From contig NZ_JAUMKC010000005.1 of assembly GCF_030519355.1 (NCBI RefSeq), positions 222,491 through 286,490 on the forward strand: a DNA stretch of 64,000 nucleotides. The letters are read 5' to 3'. Positions 1 through 8,373 of this stretch are shown piece after piece; the first letter of the stretch is position 1, and each line of letters opens with the position of its first letter. The notes beneath the pieces were generated by a model, which saw only the letters and a list, made by a program, of their open reading frames with translations, ran no database searches and was not told where the DNA came from. The position numbers and the translations under genes were made by a program. This DNA is from Mucilaginibacter sp. L3T2-6. Lineage in GTDB: Bacteria; Bacteroidota; Bacteroidia; Sphingobacteriales; Sphingobacteriaceae.

Positions 1-797
1 TCCGGCGACTTAAAGTAACGCACCTTATCCAATTGCTTGTCGGTAAGGTCGGCTAAGGCAAGCTCAGGCAGGATGGTAGCGCCGTCGTTTTGGTCTACCA
101 TGCGCTTCAGGGTTTCTACGCTGCCGGTGTTGTATTCAAAATGCTTAAATCCCTGGGTAGATTTACGCCGCTGGCAGATGTTCAGCACCTGCTCGCGCAT
201 GCAATGGCCTTCGTTCAATATCCATATCTCCTCCATGTCGATATCATCCGGAGCAATGTTTTTCTTTTTTGAAAGCTTGCTGTTTTTAGAAACATACGCC
301 ACAAAGTTTTCATAAAAAACAGGCAGTTCGGTAAGCGTACTTTCGCGCAGCGGAGTGGAAAGTATGCCGCAATCAATTACGCCGAGTTTAAGCTGCGAGA
401 CTATCTGCTCGGTTGTCAGCTCCCATACCACCAGCTTTACCTGTGGGTATTTTGCAATAAAGCCATGCAATATTTTCGGCAGGATATACGGAGCGATAGT
501 AGGGATAATGCCAACCTTCAGCTCGCCGGATAGCTCTTTCTGCCTGTCAGTAATAATTTCTCTGATCTTCTCACTCTCAGACAACAATACACGTGCCTGC
601 GCTATAATTTCGGTACCGATCTCGGTTGGCGTTACCGGCTGTTTGCTGCGGTCGAATATTTTAACGCCGAGGGTATCTTCCAGCTTTTGCACCTGCATGC
701 TCAACGTAGGCTGGGTAACAAAACATTTATCGGCTGCGGCCACAAAGCTGCGGTAGGTGTCAACGGCTACTATATATTCAAGCTGGGTAATGGTCAT
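1..797 (-). CDS. oxyR: OxyR, LysR-family peroxide sensor (3' end outside window)
   Basis: Reading the minus strand from the ATG at 797 gives a LysR-type regulator that begins MTITQLEYIVAVDTYRSF and is still open at base 1, so about 265 residues are visible. The N-terminal winged helix-turn-helix covers roughly residues 1-60. The effector domain holds GHC-MREQVLNIC, with cysteines at residues 199 and 208, the same numbering and spacing as the redox pair of E. coli OxyR. In that family peroxide oxidises the pair and the tetramer activates catalase and related genes. The gene is divergent from katA, the classical OxyR target. The C-terminal end lies beyond the window. Function is inferred from the conserved cysteines and the neighbour; confidence is high. 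Confidence 0.93.
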   Translation of the reverse strand, partial: MTITQLEYIVAVDTYRSFVAAADKCFVTQPTLSMQVQKLEDTLGVKIFDRSKQPVTPTEIGTEIIAQARVLLSESEKIREIITDRQKELSGELKVGIIPTIAPYILPKILHGFIAKYPQVKLVVWELTTEQIVSQLKLGVIDCGILSTPLRESTLTELPVFYENFVAYVSKNSKLSKKKNIAPDDIDMEEIWILNEGHCMREQVLNICQRRKSTQGFKHFEYNTGSVETLKRMVDQNDGATILPELALADLTDKQLDKVRYFKSP

Positions 798-897
798 CGG
801 ATGGATATGCTTATCTGAAGGAAACCTAAAATTAAATGCACCCGGTTTGCAGCTCCTTTCTGACTTCCGGTCTTTACTGGTTTTTTTCGAACTATAA

Positions 898-942
898 ATA
901 GATTCCCTCTATCCAAATATAGTATTTATTGATTTTTTCTAT
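898..942. promoter_or_regulatory. Candidate OxyR operator between oxyR and katA
   Basis: Two 15-bp dyads lie in the divergent gap. The first (898-912) is ATAGA-N5-TCTAT, a perfect 5-bp inverted repeat containing the LysR T-N11-A pattern. The second (928-942) is ATTGA-N5-TCTAT, one base off. Both resemble the E. coli OxyR half-operator ATAG-N7-CTAT. Their centres are 30 bp apart, more than the 22 bp usual in E. coli, so the geometry is not canonical. The second dyad ends 41 bp before the katA start. Confidence 0.5.
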
Positions 943-983
943 TGAATTATTATCATGAAGTTTGAATATTAAATCGCACTGCC

Positions 984-2483
984 ATGGAACTGAACAAAAA
1001 GAAACTAACCACAGCATCAGGCATTCCTTACGCCGAAAACGAAAACTCGATGACTGTTGGCCCGCGTGGCCCTATATTATTGCAAGACTTTATCCTGCAC
1101 GAAAAAATGGCGCATTTTAACCGCGAACGTATACCAGAACGCGTAGTGCATGCCAAAGGCTCGGGCGCTTACGGAACGTTTACGGTGATGCGCGACATCC
1201 GCAAATATACCCGCGCGAAGCTTTTTGAAAGAGTGGGTAAGCAAACTAAAGTATTTGTGCGTTTTTCCACCGTAGGCGGCGAGAAGGGCTCGGCAGATAC
1301 TGAACGCGACCCACGCGGCTTTGCCGTTAAATTTTACACCGAGGAAGGAAACTGGGACCTGGTAGGCAACAATACCCCGGTGTTTTTTGTGAAGGATCCT
1401 AAAAAATTCAGCGACTTTATTCACACCCAAAAACGCGACCCATACACCAATTGCAAAAGCGCAACCATGATGTGGGACTTCTGGTCGTTAAACCCCGAAA
1501 GCCTGCACCAGGTAATGATTGTGATGAGCGACCGCGGTACGCCTTACGGATACCGCCACATGCACGGATTCGGCAGCCATACCTTTTCGATGATAAACGA
1601 CAAGAATGAGCGTGTTTGGGTGAAATTCCACTTTAAAACCAGGCAGGGTATTAAAAACTTTACCGACGCCGAAGCAGGTGAGATGCGCGGCAAGAACCCC
1701 GACTTTGCCCAGCACGACCTCCTCACCAATATCGATGCCGGCAACTTTCCAAGCTGGGACATGAAAATACAGGTGATGACCGGCGAGGAAGCGAAGACCT
1801 ATCGCTGGAATCCGTTTGACCTTACTAAAGTATGGCCGCATAGCGACTTTCCGCTGATAGACGTTGGCATACTGGAATTGAACAAAAACCCGGACAACTA
1901 TTTTGCGCATGTTGAGCAATCTGCTTTTGCCCCTGCACATGTGGTTGACGGCATTGGTTACTCCCCGGATAAGATGCTGCAGGGGCGGCTGCTTTCCTAC
2001 CCTGATGCACACCGCCACCGTTTAGGCGGCAATTATGAGCAGATCCCGGTTAACCGTTGTCCCTTCGCCGTAAATAATTATGAGCGGGATGGCTTTATGC
2101 GTGTGGATGGCAACGGCGGTTCAGCCCCTAACTATTTCCCGAACAGTTTTGACGATATCGCCGCCGATGCTGCTTACAAAGAACCGGCATGGGACTTAGG
2201 TACAGGCGTGGCCGACTGGTACGACCGCAATGCCGAAGGCGAAAATGACCATTACACGCAACCCGGCAACCTATACCGCCTGATGGACGACCAGGCCAAA
2301 CGTGACCTGATCGACAATATTGTTAATTCCATGAGCGGTATTGAAGGGCCTAAAAAAGACCTCATCATCAACCGGCAGCTTTGTCACTGGTTCAGGGCTG
2401 ATATTGGCCTCGGTATGGCTATTGCCAAAGGCCTGCAGCTGGATATGGATGCCGCCATGAGCTCGATGGCAGCGCACATGTGA
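984..2483 (+). CDS. katA: Monofunctional haem catalase KatA
   Basis: This 499-residue protein has the length and motifs of a small-subunit monofunctional catalase, which converts hydrogen peroxide to water and oxygen. The distal catalytic histidine is His56 in [12 protein letters not shown]. The distal asparagine lies in VGNNTPVFF (about residues 128-136). The proximal haem-ligand tyrosine is Tyr339 in [14 protein letters not shown]. There is no signal peptide, so it should be cytoplasmic. It stands alone, divergent from oxyR with an OxyR-like operator between them, so peroxide induction is likely. A terminator hairpin follows it. No Shine-Dalgarno sequence is seen; the ATG at 984 gives the expected N-terminus. 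Confidence 0.96.
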   Translation: MELNKKKLTTASGIPYAENENSMTVGPRGPILLQDFILHEKMAHFNRERIPERVVHAKGSGAYGTFTVMRDIRKYTRAKLFERVGKQTKVFVRFSTVGGEKGSADTERDPRGFAVKFYTEEGNWDLVGNNTPVFFVKDPKKFSDFIHTQKRDPYTNCKSATMMWDFWSLNPESLHQVMIVMSDRGTPYGYRHMHGFGSHTFSMINDKNERVWVKFHFKTRQGIKNFTDAEAGEMRGKNPDFAQHDLLTNIDAGNFPSWDMKIQVMTGEEAKTYRWNPFDLTKVWPHSDFPLIDVGILELNKNPDNYFAHVEQSAFAPAHVVDGIGYSPDKMLQGRLLSYPDAHRHRLGGNYEQIPVNRCPFAVNNYERDGFMRVDGNGGSAPNYFPNSFDDIAADAAYKEPAWDLGTGVADWYDRNAEGENDHYTQPGNLYRLMDDQAKRDLIDNIVNSMSGIEGPKKDLIINRQLCHWFRADIGLGMAIAKGLQLDMDAAMSSMAAHM

Positions 2484-2499
2484 GATTAGTTTATAGCCA

Positions 2500-2599
2500 A
2501 TAGACCATGGACCATAGTAAAAGCCGGACCCAGCAATGAATCCGGCTTAATTCTTCACTATGGACTATGGTCTATGGACTATGGACTATCGTCTATGGA
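2500..2599. repeat. Heptanucleotide (CTATGGA) repeat clusters flanking a terminator
   Basis: At 2558-2599 there are six in-phase heptamers: CTATGGA, CTATGGT, CTATGGA, CTATGGA, CTATCGT, CTATGGA. On the other side of the terminator stem, 2500-2517 carries the complementary form (ACCATGG, ACCATAG). The two clusters can pair and lengthen the hairpin. The same heptamer family recurs at 11116-11361. Confidence 0.8.
2519..2550. terminator. Bidirectional terminator between katA and glmS
   Basis: AAGCCGGA (2521-2528) pairs with TCCGGCTT (2541-2548) around a 12-base loop. It lies between the stop codons of two convergent genes and has A-rich and T-rich flanks on either side, so it could serve both. 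Confidence 0.75.
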
Positions 2600-2605
2600 C
2601 CTATT

Positions 2606-4441
2606 CTACTCCACCGTTACCGATTTTGCCAGGTTACGTGGCTGATCGACGTTGCAGCCGCGCATTACGGCTATATGGTAGGCAAGCAGCTGTAAAGGTA
2701 TGGTTGCCAGCAGGGGCACAAACGCCTCGCCGGTTTGCGGTATTTCAATTACGTAATCCGCCATGCTCCTCACTTCGGTATCGCCTTCGGTTACAATGGC
2801 AATTACATGGCCTTTGCGGGCTTTTACTTCCTGTATATTGCTCACTACTTTTCCGTACGACGAATCTTTGGTTGCGATGAATACCACCGGCATATCGTTA
2901 TCGATCAACGCGATAGGGCCGTGCTTCATTTCTGCTGCGGGATAGCCTTCGGCGTGTATGTATGATATTTCCTTCAGCTTCAAAGCCCCCTCCAATGCAA
3001 CCGGGAACGAGCTGCCACGGCCTAAGAACAGGCAGTTGGCCGAATCTTTAAACTCAAAGGCGATTTCTTTGATATGATCGTTCAGCTTTAAACACTGCTC
3101 AACCAGTTCAGGTATTTCGTCAAGCTCGGTTAAGTATTCCACCAGCTTGCTTTCGGTGATCTTGCCCCTTTGCTGTGCGATGTAGAATGCCATCAGCGTA
3201 AGCACGGTAACCTGTGCAGTAAATGCTTTGGTTGATGCCACGCCAATTTCCGGTCCTGCGTGGGTATAAACACCGGCATGCGTAGTGCGCGGTATGGAAG
3301 CGCCTACCACGTTGCAGATACCGAAAATAGTAGCGCCTTTTTCTTTGGCTAATTCTATAGCGGCCATGGTATCGGCGGTCTCGCCTGATTGCGAAATGGC
3401 AATTACCAGGTCCTTCTCTGTAATGATCGGGTTGCGGTAACGGAATTCAGAAGCGTACTCAACTTCTACAGGTACGCGGGCATACTCTTCAATCAGGTAT
3501 TCGCCTACCAGGCCGGCATGCCATGAGGTACCGCAGGCAACTATAATTATCCTGTCGATATTTTTTAGCTTCTCGGTATATTCTTTTAATCCGCCTAACT
3601 GCACGATGCCTTTATCCGGGTAGATACGGCCACGCATACAATCGCGTATGGAACGGGGCTGCTCGTATATTTCCTTGATCATAAAGTGGTCGAAACCGCC
3701 TTTTTCAAGGGCGTCCAGCTTCAGGTCGAGCTCCTGGATATAGGGGGTTTGTACCGTATTGTCGATGTTCTTGATCAGCAGGTCTTCACGGCGCAGGTAA
3801 GCAATTTCGTTATCGTTCAGGTAAATTACGTTCTTGGTATACTCCACTATCGGCGTAGCGTCCGAAGCCACAAAGTATTCGCCTTTGCCCACGCCAATTA
3901 CCATCGGGCTGCCTTTACGTGCTGCAATCAGCAGGTCGGGCTCATCAGCGCTCATAATAACAATAGCATAAGCGCCAACCACCCTGTTTAATGCCACGCG
4001 TACCGCTTCGCGCAAATCAAGGCCGGTCACTTCAATTATTTCCTCAATTAAGTGGATCAGCACTTCGGTATCCGTATCGCTGTTAAAGGTATGGCCTTTG
4101 CTCAGCAGGGTTTGCTTTATGGTACCGTAGTTTTCAATAATACCGTTGTGGATGATCGTCAGCTTGCTGTCGCCTGATGTATGGGGATGCGAGTTCCTGT
4201 CGCTAGGCGCGCCGTGTGTAGCCCAGCGGGTATGGCCCATACCAACAGTGCCGGTAACATCGCTTTCTCCTACAAAATCTTCCAGCTCGCTAACTTTGCC
4301 GGCTTTTTTATATATTTTTAAATCATGGTTCAACAGCGAAACACCTGCGCTGTCGTATCCCCGGTACTCCAGCCTGTGGAGCCCTTTTATTACGATGGGA
4401 TATGCTTCCCTAAAACCAATATAACCTACAATTCCGCACAT
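2606..4441 (-). CDS. glmS: Glutamine--fructose-6-phosphate aminotransferase (isomerizing)
   Basis: The 611-residue protein begins MCGIVGYIG. The cysteine exposed after Met removal is the N-terminal nucleophile of the class II glutaminase domain (about residues 2-220). Two SIS sugar-isomerase domains follow (about 285-430 and 460-600), and the protein ends LAKSVTVE as the family does. It makes glucosamine-6-phosphate from fructose-6-phosphate and glutamine, the first step to UDP-GlcNAc for peptidoglycan and LPS. It lies downstream of the GT5-like and DUF4270 genes on the same strand, but a 254-bp gap with a terminator-like hairpin and its own TAnnTTTG box at 4473-4480 suggest separate transcription. 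No ribozyme-like leader is visible. Confidence 0.97.
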   Translation of the reverse strand: MCGIVGYIGFREAYPIVIKGLHRLEYRGYDSAGVSLLNHDLKIYKKAGKVSELEDFVGESDVTGTVGMGHTRWATHGAPSDRNSHPHTSGDSKLTIIHNGIIENYGTIKQTLLSKGHTFNSDTDTEVLIHLIEEIIEVTGLDLREAVRVALNRVVGAYAIVIMSADEPDLLIAARKGSPMVIGVGKGEYFVASDATPIVEYTKNVIYLNDNEIAYLRREDLLIKNIDNTVQTPYIQELDLKLDALEKGGFDHFMIKEIYEQPRSIRDCMRGRIYPDKGIVQLGGLKEYTEKLKNIDRIIIVACGTSWHAGLVGEYLIEEYARVPVEVEYASEFRYRNPIITEKDLVIAISQSGETADTMAAIELAKEKGATIFGICNVVGASIPRTTHAGVYTHAGPEIGVASTKAFTAQVTVLTLMAFYIAQQRGKITESKLVEYLTELDEIPELVEQCLKLNDHIKEIAFEFKDSANCLFLGRGSSFPVALEGALKLKEISYIHAEGYPAAEMKHGPIALIDNDMPVVFIATKDSSYGKVVSNIQEVKARKGHVIAIVTEGDTEVRSMADYVIEIPQTGEAFVPLLATIPLQLLAYHIAVMRGCNVDQPRNLAKSVTVE

Positions 4442-4472
4442 AAATAGATAGTTTAGTAAAATGTTTTCGGCG

Positions 4473-4480
4473 CAAAAATA
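4473..4480 (-). promoter_or_regulatory. Candidate -7 box of glmS
   Basis: The minus strand reads TATTTTTG here, matching the Bacteroidota -7 consensus TAnnTTTG, 32 bases before the glmS start. No TTG -33 element is found at the usual distance, so this is a partial match. Confidence 0.4.
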
Positions 4481-4607
4481 AAAAGATTAACCGTTAATGG
4501 GTTAAATTTAAGCCGCCTTTATGATATTAAATTATTTTAAAAAGTTTATTAACTTATTGGTTTTTAGAGGCTAATGGTTAGTTATTACAGATTGGCATTA
4601 AATATTA

Positions 4608-4645
4608 AAGCCTGAAAAACATATCGTAATATATTTTCCAGGCTT
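4608..4645 (-). terminator. Terminator downstream of the DUF4270 gene
   Basis: AAGCCTG (4608-4614) and CAGGCTT (4639-4645) form a stem extended by A/T pairs. It lies about 50 bases past the DUF4270 stop codon and is followed on the minus strand by a T-rich stretch. Confidence 0.6.
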
Positions 4646-4695
4646 GTTCTTTTCCGGTTGGTATTAAATAATCACTGATCAGCCAATCGCCAACG

Positions 4696-6090
4696 CTACT
4701 TGGCTATCTTGGTATAAATGATGTTTAACTTTATACGTGTGGCCGACGACTTATCGGTACCGGTGGCTACCGTACGCGCGGCAATTGACGGTGTCGGGGT
4801 AATCTCGACGCTTGTTTTGTTCAGGGTGTCAACCGGGGCAATGTACGTGCCGTAATCAACCGACTTTTTAAGCAGCAGATCTTGTATGTAAGCCGTAATT
4901 ATAAAATGATAGCTGTTTGTTTTAGAGCTGTAAAATCCGCCGAAAACACCTGCACCCAGGGCCCTCGGATCGCTTACCGAACCATCCTGCACAAAAATGC
5001 GCTGTTTGGCAATATCCAGCTGGTACATGGTTAAACGCGGCAAAGCCCGGTACGGAATGGCAGAGCCGGGGCTTGGCGTAATTACCAGCTCGGCACGGTT
5101 CAGCACAATGTCGCTGTCTCTTTTCAACAGGTCGTTGCGTACGTTGGCCAGTACGTTAGGGAACCTAATCTTCGTCCGTAAGCCCGAAAGCCCCTGCAAA
5201 TAGATCATGTTGCGCGAGGTAGTGGTATTGGCCAGCTCCTCGTTAATGGTTGTTGAGTAGGTATGCGTAATAGAGGCAGCAACCTTGGTTACCGGCAGTT
5301 TTATGGTAGTGGTATCGATAGATCCGTTATTGGCGATTTTGCAGAAAACAGCCAGTGTATCGGCATTTGAAAGCATGAAGATACCGCCTGCGCCAACTGT
5401 CTGTGCCTTATCAAGCGTTAAATACAAACCTTTAAATGCGCTTTGAAATAAGCTGTTTGATGCCAGTGTTGAGCTGCTTGCATTAAAAAAGTTCTGTATG
5501 ATAAAGTTTTTGTCGACCGGTATCCGCAATTGTGCCGGAACTTTTATAAGCGAATCGGGCTTGCCTTTAATGATGTTGTTGATCTGTATCGAATCGTGCG
5601 TACGGGCTTTAAATGTAATTGAGCCCAGCAGGTTTGAATTTACCTGCCACTGCTTGCTCTGGTAGTAACCGCTGTTCTCGCTAAAAAGTTCCTTAAGCTG
5701 GTAAAGGTTTGCCTTGTAGGCCGATGTAATTGAATCGCCATAAAAACCATCCACAAACTTCATGATCAGCCTTGCCGAATCGATGCTGATGGTACCCGAA
5801 GGCAGCTTGTAGCCGCTGGTTGACGGCAGGGTTACGCTAAGCGCCAGGTTTGATTCTGTTTCGCCGAAAACCGGGTCGTGAAAGTAAGCCAGCGGCGCTT
5901 TGGTGATGCCCGAGGTAACCAGCGAGTCGTCTTTAACAGTATTTACAATTATGGTAGAGGTATCCACCAGCACGCCATTGATCTGGTTTGATGCATCAAC
6001 GCCCAGCCCTATGGTATCCTGATTTTTACAACTGCTTAAAATAAAAAGACTTATTAACAGGGTCAATAAGTCTAAACGGAAAAATTTCAT
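4696..6090 (-). CDS. DUF4270 family lipoprotein
   Basis: The ATG at 6090 gives a 464-residue protein with a lipoprotein signal peptide: MKFF-RLDLL, a hydrophobic stretch, then the lipobox LSSC at about residues 19-22. The remainder matches the Bacteroidota DUF4270 family (IGLGVD near the mature N-terminus, APLAYFHDPVFGETES, then beta-rich repeats). A TTG 12 bases upstream is in frame, but it would put charged residues before the signal peptide. The function of DUF4270 is not established; an envelope location is expected. The gene starts 16 bases after the stop of the upstream GT5-like gene, so the two are probably co-transcribed. Confidence 0.85.
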   Translation of the reverse strand: MKFFRLDLLTLLISLFILSSCKNQDTIGLGVDASNQINGVLVDTSTIIVNTVKDDSLVTSGITKAPLAYFHDPVFGETESNLALSVTLPSTSGYKLPSGTISIDSARLIMKFVDGFYGDSITSAYKANLYQLKELFSENSGYYQSKQWQVNSNLLGSITFKARTHDSIQINNIIKGKPDSLIKVPAQLRIPVDKNFIIQNFFNASSSTLASNSLFQSAFKGLYLTLDKAQTVGAGGIFMLSNADTLAVFCKIANNGSIDTTTIKLPVTKVAASITHTYSTTINEELANTTTSRNMIYLQGLSGLRTKIRFPNVLANVRNDLLKRDSDIVLNRAELVITPSPGSAIPYRALPRLTMYQLDIAKQRIFVQDGSVSDPRALGAGVFGGFYSSKTNSYHFIITAYIQDLLLKKSVDYGTYIAPVDTLNKTSVEITPTPSIAARTVATGTDKSSATRIKLNIIYTKIAK

Positions 6091-6105
6091 ATATAATCGC
6101 AAAGC

Positions 6106-6930
6106 TTATACAACATGTGCCAATTCTTCACTGGCAATTTCGTCGTAAAAATTGTAATAATTTTCGAAATCCAGCGTCGATTCGAAATCTAAAACGGATT
6201 TATGGCTGTTTTTAACATTATTTAACACATCTTCGTCGATATCCTCATCGCCCAGAACAATAGCGTCGCTATATTGAATTGCGCCTGCGTACAGGGCCGA
6301 ATTGTCGCCCGGCTTGTACACCTCGGTGTGGCTTTCGCTCATATCGCCCATCACGGCTTTTTGAGCAAAGTCGGCATCCATCTGTCCTTTAAAGTCGTTT
6401 TTGTAAATCGAGTAAACAACCTTTGAGTTTTTAAACGTAGGGTCGTCTTTGTAGGTGGTTTTTAAGTATGCAGGCACCAGTGCGCTCATCCAGCCGTGGC
6501 AATGGATCACATCAGGGGCCCAGCCTAATTTCTTAACAGTTTCAAGCGCGCCCTTGCAAAAGAAGATCATGCGCTCATCGTTATCGGCGTAAAACTTGCC
6601 GTCTTTGTCGGTAAATACATGCTTGCGCTGAAAATACTCCTCGTTATCTAAAAAGTAAACCTGCATGCGTGCGGCCGGAATCGAGGCTACTTTAATAATC
6701 AGCGGATTATCATTATCGTTTATGATAATATTCATCCCTGATAAACGTATCACTTCATGCAACCTGTTCCTGCGCTCGTTAATGTTGCCGAAACGGGGCA
6801 TAAGGATACGGATTTCGTAACCTTTGTCCTGCATTGCCTGCGGAAGCTGGCGTGTAATTTCAGCAATTTTTGAGATTTCGAGGAACGGAGACATTTCGTG
6901 AGTTATAAACAAAAGCTTAGATTTACCCAT
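6106..6930 (-). CDS. Short GT5 glycogen/starch synthase-like protein (N-terminal domain only)
   Basis: The 274-residue protein starts at the ATG at 6930; the codon before it is GTG. It matches the N-terminal Rossmann domain of GT5 glycogen synthases: KLLFITHEMSPF, the PRFGNINERR strand-helix, and DVIHCHGWMSALVP. Full GlgA proteins are around 480 residues, and the C-terminal GT1-like half is absent. The ADP-glucose-binding KxGG motif that should follow EMSPF is replaced by LEISKIAE. Short forms like this are common in Bacteroidota and are often called glycogen synthase. Synthase activity is doubtful; a binding or regulatory role is possible. A promoter precedes it, and the DUF4270 gene follows directly. 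Confidence 0.8.
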   Translation of the reverse strand: MGKSKLLFITHEMSPFLEISKIAEITRQLPQAMQDKGYEIRILMPRFGNINERRNRLHEVIRLSGMNIIINDNDNPLIIKVASIPAARMQVYFLDNEEYFQRKHVFTDKDGKFYADNDERMIFFCKGALETVKKLGWAPDVIHCHGWMSALVPAYLKTTYKDDPTFKNSKVVYSIYKNDFKGQMDADFAQKAVMGDMSESHTEVYKPGDNSALYAGAIQYSDAIVLGDEDIDEDVLNNVKNSHKSVLDFESTLDFENYYNFYDEIASEELAHVV

Positions 6931-6979
6931 CACTATATCAGTATTAAATTTATAAAGAAGAACAAAAAAATTGAGTTTG

Positions 6980-7010
6980 CAAATATAAGCATTATTATAT
7001 AAAATGGCAA
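6980..7010 (-). promoter_or_regulatory. Promoter of the GT5-like/DUF4270 operon
   Basis: On the minus strand TTG (7010-7008) is followed after 20 bases by TATATTTG (6987-6980), a full match to the Bacteroidota sigma consensus TTG-N19/20-TAnnTTTG. The implied transcription start is near 6975, giving a leader of about 45 bases to the ATG at 6930. Confidence 0.65.
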
Positions 7011-7024
7011 CCGCTTATGCAAGT

Positions 7025-7060
7025 TAGTTTTGGTAAATAAAAATCAATTGCTCACCTTTG
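7025..7060 (+). promoter_or_regulatory. Candidate panC promoter elements
   Basis: Two overlapping possibilities are visible. TAGTTTTG at 7025-7032 is a perfect -7 box without a -33 TTG. TTG (7030-7032) followed after 20 bases by CACCTTTG (7053-7060) has one mismatch and would give a leader of about 17 bases to the TTG start at 7083. Confidence 0.4.
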
Positions 7061-7082
7061 CCGGATTTTTAATAACTGGGTA

Positions 7083-7925
7083 TTGAAAACATTTACAACC
7101 AAACAGCCCGTACATCAATATCTCCTTCAGCTTAAGGCAACGGGCAAAAGTATTGGTTTTGTGGCCACTATGGGCGCGCTGCACCAGGGGCACCTCTCGC
7201 TCATCCAACTGGCTAAACAGCAGAATGATATTGTTGTTTGCAGCATTTTTGTAAACCCCACCCAGTTTAACGACCCCAAAGACCTGGAGAAATACCCCCG
7301 CACACTGGATGCCGACAGCCGTTTGCTTGAAGGCGCAGGATGCGATGTTTTGTTTGCGCCCGGGGTAAACCAGATGTATGATGATAATGAACAATGGCAT
7401 TTAAACATCGGCGAAACCGAGCACCTGCTGGAAGGCGAGTTTCGCCCGGGGCATTACCAGGGCGTTACGCAGGTAGTGTATAAGCTGTTCAATATCATTC
7501 CTGCCGGCAGGGCTTACTTCGGCCAGAAGGATTACCAGCAGTTTTTAATCATCAGCAAAATGGTGCAGATGCTGAAGCTGCCCGTTGAACTGGTGATGTG
7601 CCCCATTATGCGCGAACCCGGCGGACTGGCCATGAGCTCGCGCAACGTACATCTTTCCGCAGACGACCGGCAGCATGCTTTGGTACTATCAGGAACGCTG
7701 AACCACATTAAAGATAAATTTACCCCCGATAATATTGCCGCTTTAAAGCAGGAAGCCGCCCAACTGATTAATGCCGAACCCGGCGTAGCGCTGGAATACT
7801 TTGAAATTGCCGACGGCGAAACGCTGCATGAAGCTACCCCTCAAAGCAAAACCATTGTAGCCCTGGTAGCCGCAAAAGTGGGTAACACCAGGCTGATTGA
7901 TAATGTGGTTTTGGCGGGTGGTTGA
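7083..7925 (+). CDS. panC: Pantothenate synthetase
   Basis: PanC ligates pantoate and beta-alanine with ATP, the last step of pantothenate synthesis, in the cytoplasm. The 280-residue protein carries the HIGH-like motif MGALHQGHLSL (His34 and His37), the pantoate-binding FVNPTQF, GQKDYQQ, and MSSRN with its KMSKS-like role. The start is TTG at 7083: an in-frame stop lies at 7038, there is no ATG between, and the first internal ATG is inside the catalytic motif. TTG gives MKTFTTKQPVHQYL, the normal N-terminus. The gene is divergent from the GT5-like gene. panD, often its neighbour in this group, does not follow; the repeat island starts 38 bases after the stop. Confidence 0.95.
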   Translation: MKTFTTKQPVHQYLLQLKATGKSIGFVATMGALHQGHLSLIQLAKQQNDIVVCSIFVNPTQFNDPKDLEKYPRTLDADSRLLEGAGCDVLFAPGVNQMYDDNEQWHLNIGETEHLLEGEFRPGHYQGVTQVVYKLFNIIPAGRAYFGQKDYQQFLIISKMVQMLKLPVELVMCPIMREPGGLAMSSRNVHLSADDRQHALVLSGTLNHIKDKFTPDNIAALKQEAAQLINAEPGVALEYFEIADGETLHEATPQSKTIVALVAAKVGNTRLIDNVVLAGG

Positions 7926-7962
7926 ATGGGGAGTGGTTGAGTTGGCTAATAAATTAGCTGTT

Positions 7963-8077
7963 TGTTCCGTTCGCTGATTGTTCGAAACATTCCGTACAAG
8001 GTGAAACAGCAATGGGTACTTCGCTAAACGTGTTTCAGGTTGTTTCAGTGTGTTCGGCACAGGGAGAGAACGGAACA
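7963..8077 (+). repeat. 115-bp imperfect palindrome, copy A
   Basis: The element begins TGTTCCGTTC and ends GAACGGAACA, a perfect 10-bp terminal inverted repeat. The left arm (7963-8008, ending TGAAACA) and right arm (8031-8077, starting TGTTTCA) are diverged inverted copies of one 46-47-base unit, separated by a 22-base loop. Copies B (8186) and C (9885) have the same length and orientation. No open reading frame lies inside. Confidence 0.92.
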
Positions 8078-8185
8078 GGATTAAATAGCCGGGACTGTTT
8101 TACCGTTTGTATTGATTTCAATTTAATACTGTAAAGACCTGACCTCCCGCCCGAAATAGTTTCTCAATATAATTCCTGTATTGTT
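8078..8185. other. Spacer between repeat copies A and B
   Basis: The 108 bases between the two palindromes hold no open reading frame with a plausible start and no recognised RNA. It is the shortest repeat-to-repeat interval and may be an emptied or gene-less slot. Confidence 0.5.
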
Positions 8186-8300
8186 TGTTCCGTTCGCTGA
8201 TTGTTCGAAACATTGCGGACAAGGTGAAACAGCAATGGGTACTTCGCTAAACGTGTTTCAGGTTGTTTCAGCGTGTTCGGCACAGGGAGAGAACGGAACA
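8186..8300 (+). repeat. 115-bp imperfect palindrome, copy B
   Basis: Nearly identical to copy A; I see three base differences (TTGCGG for TTCCGT accounts for two, GCG for GTG for one). It has the same TGTTCCGTTC/GAACGGAACA ends and the same orientation. It ends 73 bases before the KAP NTPase start codon. Confidence 0.92.
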
Positions 8301-8327
8301 AGATTATGGCCGTTTTTGACTGTTTGC

Positions 8328-8357
8328 TTATATTAGACAGTTAATTGTTATATTAGA
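8328..8357 (+). promoter_or_regulatory. Direct repeat TTATATTAGA upstream of the KAP gene
   Basis: TTATATTAGA occurs at 8328-8337 and again at 8348-8357, a 20-bp period, ending 16 bases before the start codon. The two-turn spacing suits a protein-binding site. No TAnnTTTG promoter box is visible nearby. Confidence 0.35.
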
Positions 8358-8373
8358 TACCTAAACCGAGCAA

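Noticed and set aside
7743..8060. Minus-strand open frame of 105 codons across the panC end and repeat A
   Set aside because: Most of it is antisense to panC and the rest lies in the palindrome; the translation is not protein-like.
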